Shown here: positions 5,503-7,299 of the stretch, in pieces
Layout of the letters: each line of letters opens with the position of its first letter
How positions within the stretch are numbered: the first letter of the stretch is position 1
NCBI GenBank assembly: GCA_036558265.1
Contig: DATBFY010000599.1
Span: 1-7,299, forward strand
Length of the DNA: 7,299 nucleotides
Reading direction: 5' to 3'
Source of the DNA: RYN-433 sp036558265
Lineage (GTDB): Bacteria > Planctomycetota > Phycisphaerae > Tepidisphaerales > Tepidisphaeraceae
Position numbers and translations under genes: made by a program
The notes under the pieces: model-generated
What the model was told of the DNA's origin: nothing
Seen by the model: the letters and a program-made list of their open reading frames with translations, nothing else
The model's database searches: none

Positions 5503-6840
5503 ATGAACAGCCAATCACGTCGGGATTTCTTCAAGACGATTGCGGGGGTTACGGCGGCGGCGGGGTCGATCCCGCTCTGGTACCTCGAGGACGTCCAGGC
5601 CCAGGAGGCTGCCAAGGCCAAGCCACCCAAGCCGGGGGAGGGGCTGCGGATCGGCCTGATCGGCTGCGGTGGGCAAGGGAGTGGGGACGCCCAGAACGCC
5701 CAGCGCCTGGGCGCGCAGATCGCGGCGGTCTGCGACGTCGATGATCTTCACCTGGGCACCGCGGCAAGGCGGTGGGAGGGGGCCAAGGCCTACCACGACT
5801 TCCGCAAGCTGCTGGAATCGAAAGACGTGGACGCGGTCATCTGCGGGACGCCCGACCACTGGCACACATTCGTCGCCATCGCCGCCATGCGGGCGGGGAA
5901 GGACATCTACTGCGAGAAGCCGCTGACGCTCACGATCGACGAGGGCAAGCACCTGGTGCGCGTTCAGAAGGAGACCAACCGCATCCTCCAGACCGGGACG
6001 CAGCAGCGGAGCACGGTCAACTTCCGCCTGGCATGCGAGCTGATCCGCAACAACCGGATCGGCAAGCTCAAGCACGTTTCGGTCTTCGTGCCGGCGGGGC
6101 TACGGGAGGGGCCGTTCAAGGAGAGCGAAGCGCCGGCCGGTTTCGACTATGACATGTGGCTGGGCCAGACGCCCAAGGTGCCGTACGTGAAGGAGCGCAC
6201 GCACCTGACCTTCCGCTACTGGTGGAACTACTCGGCGGGGACGATCACCGACTGGGGGGCGCACCACAACGACATCGTCCTGTGGGCGACCGGTTTCGAT
6301 CGCTCGGGGCCGGTCAACGTCGAGGGGAAGATCCTCAAGGAGCCGATTCCGGGCGGTTATACTGTGCCCAGCGAGTACGAGATCCTCTTCACCTACGAGA
6401 ATGGCTTGACCCACTCGTGCCACAGCACGACGGCCAGCGCGTGGAACGGTCAGACGGTCGATCCCAAGGGGCAGGTGCACGGCATCCGGTTCGAGGGCGA
6501 GAACGGATGGATCTGGGTCACCCGCGGGACGCTGACTGCCAACGACCGCGAGCTGCTCAAATACAAATTCGGCCCCAGCGACACCCGCCTGTACTTCAGC
6601 AACGACCACATGGGCAACTTCCTGGAATGCGTGAAGTCGCGCAAGGAGACCATCTGCCCGGCGGAGGTGGGGCATCGTTCGGCGTCGCTGTGCCACCTGG
6701 GCGGGATCGCTGTGCGGTTGGGGCGCAAGCTCCGGTGGGACCCGTCGAAGGAGGAGTTCGTCGGCGACGCCGAGGCGCAGAAATGGGTCGCGCGGGAGAT
6801 GCGCAAGCCGTACGACTACAGCGTGATCGGGCTTGTCTGA
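5503..6840 (+). CDS. Tat-exported Gfo/Idh/MocA family oxidoreductase
   Basis: This 445-residue protein belongs to the NAD(P)-dependent sugar/inositol dehydrogenase superfamily. A Tat signal peptide opens it: SRRDFFK (twin Arg6-Arg7), then a hydrophobic stretch at 12-27, with likely cleavage near VQA (31-33). The Rossmann domain follows, with LRIGLIGCGGQGSG (dinucleotide loop 54-59), Asp78 at the end of strand 2 (VCDVD), GTPDHWH (115-121) and the family motif CEKPL (Lys139, usual catalytic/cofactor lysine). The C-terminal domain has WWNYSAGTITDWGAHHND (240-257) with the conserved Asp/His pair, and ends with a WDPSKEEF...MRKPYDY pattern common in planctomycete homologues. The ATG at 5503 is chosen because the Tat motif follows at once. 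In-frame codons upstream to 5293 overlap the rpsA promoter and do not look like protein. No clear Shine-Dalgarno sequence is present. The substrate is unknown; such proteins probably act on polysaccharide-derived sugars in the periplasm. Confidence 0.92.
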   Translation: MNSQSRRDFFKTIAGVTAAAGSIPLWYLEDVQAQEAAKAKPPKPGEGLRIGLIGCGGQGSGDAQNAQRLGAQIAAVCDVDDLHLGTAARRWEGAKAYHDFRKLLESKDVDAVICGTPDHWHTFVAIAAMRAGKDIYCEKPLTLTIDEGKHLVRVQKETNRILQTGTQQRSTVNFRLACELIRNNRIGKLKHVSVFVPAGLREGPFKESEAPAGFDYDMWLGQTPKVPYVKERTHLTFRYWWNYSAGTITDWGAHHNDIVLWATGFDRSGPVNVEGKILKEPIPGGYTVPSEYEILFTYENGLTHSCHSTTASAWNGQTVDPKGQVHGIRFEGENGWIWVTRGTLTANDRELLKYKFGPSDTRLYFSNDHMGNFLECVKSRKETICPAEVGHRSASLCHLGGIAVRLGRKLRWDPSKEEFVGDAEAQKWVAREMRKPYDYSVIGLV

Positions 6841-6844
6841 AGGA

Positions 6845-6868
6845 GGCGGTTACCGCCGCGAGCGGCGG
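6845..6868. terminator. Overlapping hairpins at a convergent gene junction
   Basis: Two GC-rich hairpins share one arm: GGCGG/CCGCC (6845-6849 with 6853-6857, loop TTA) and CCGCCG/CGGCGG (6853-6858 with 6863-6868, loop CGAG). They straddle the 9-bp gap between the two stop codons and run into the last arginine codons of the PEP-CTERM gene. No T run follows on either strand, so a terminator role is only possible. Confidence 0.25.
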
Positions 6869-7299
6869 AGCAGGATGCCAGCACCCGCGACCGCCGCCAG
6901 CGAGAGCGTCGCAGGCTCGGGGACCTGGCTGACGTCGATCGTCAGCGTCGGACCGCTGGCGCCGGCGTAGAAGCCGGAGGCGACGTTGGTGTTGGGGGCG
7001 CCGGCGAGCACGTACCGGCTGGTCCCGAACGCCGCCGCCGTGCTCGATCCGTTGCTTGAGTTGGAGAGCGGGATCTCGTTGGCGGCGTAGTCCGCACTGA
7101 GCCGCAATGCCAGGTAGTTCTGCCCGTCGTCCACGAATCCCGGGCTGGCGTAGACGCTCTGGATGTAGCTCAGGAGCGCCAGATCGCCGCCCGCGTCCGA
7201 GCCCTTGACCAGGAATGCGGTCTTTGCCGAGGTGTTGACCAACTGTCCGTTCACCGTCCCGTTATAGCCACCGACGTTGTTGACGTAGGTGACGTCGGG
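6850..7299 (-). CDS. PEP-CTERM sorted surface protein, 5'-truncated by the window
   Basis: The visible 149 residues are the C-terminal part of an exported protein. The last 24 residues form a PEP-CTERM tripartite signal: VPEPATLSL (126-134), a hydrophobic helix AAVAGAGILL, and the basic tail RRSRR. Proteins with this signal are recognised and cleaved by an exosortase and end up on the surface or in the extracellular matrix. The part before it is rich in Ser, Asn, Gly and Ala and reads as beta strands (YLALRLSADYAANEIPL, ending GPTLTIDVSQ). This resembles the end of DNRLRE-type beta-sandwich domains, but that match is weak. A GTG at 7254 is not the start, because the frame stays open to 7299 (PDVTYVNNVGGYNGT). 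The signal peptide and start codon lie outside. The gene converges on the oxidoreductase gene. Confidence 0.85.
   Translation of the reverse strand, partial: PDVTYVNNVGGYNGTVNGQLVNTSAKTAFLVKGSDAGGDLALLSYIQSVYASPGFVDDGQNYLALRLSADYAANEIPLSNSSNGSSTAAAFGTSRYVLAGAPNTNVASGFYAGASGPTLTIDVSQVPEPATLSLAAVAGAGILLRRSRR

Noticed and set aside
7252..7254. GTG as the start codon of the PEP-CTERM protein
   Set aside because: The frame remains open to the right edge, no signal peptide follows this GTG, and PEP-CTERM proteins need an N-terminal export signal, so the true start is outside the window.

Overview
The window is a stretch of GC-rich bacterial chromosome that looks planctomycetal, probably from the Phycisphaerae or a relative. 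Three things point there: a Tat-exported Gfo/Idh/MocA oxidoreductase of the type expanded in planctomycetes, a PEP-CTERM (exosortase-sorted) surface protein, and a short RpoD/SigA-like sigma factor without region 1.1. Lipoproteins and starts without clear Shine-Dalgarno sequences are compatible with this. The taxon is inferred from protein style and was not confirmed by a search.

Layout. Positions 1-93 cannot be assigned to a gene. Five genes follow on the minus strand, read right to left: six-domain ribosomal protein S1 (rpsA, 3509-5272), an RpoD/SigA-type sigma factor (2197-3036), adenine phosphoribosyltransferase (apt, 1506-2036), a lipoprotein of the endonuclease/exonuclease/phosphatase fold (604-1503) and a small lipoprotein of unknown function (94-522). 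rpsA ends in a strong rho-independent terminator. The next gap carries a long interspersed inverted repeat of the GTCATCCTGAG type. A second gap, between the sigma gene and apt, holds a perfect hairpin flanked by heptamer arrays in opposite orientation. apt and the phosphatase-fold gene are 2 bp apart and almost certainly cotranscribed.

Right of rpsA a divergent 230-bp region carries a good sigma-70-type promoter reading into rpsA with a leader of about 110 nt and no Shine-Dalgarno sequence. On the plus strand lies the Tat-exported oxidoreductase (5503-6840). It converges on a PEP-CTERM gene on the minus strand (6850 to beyond the right edge), with stop codons 9 bp apart.

Functionally this is housekeeping (translation, transcription, purine salvage) beside exported proteins of unknown substrate. 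I see no defence, mobile or biosynthetic system, no tRNA or rRNA and no CRISPR array. The points worth a second look are the composite repeat at 2055-2190, the rpsA leader, the sigma factor's altered -10 recognition residue, and the tandem hairpins between the two lipoprotein genes.
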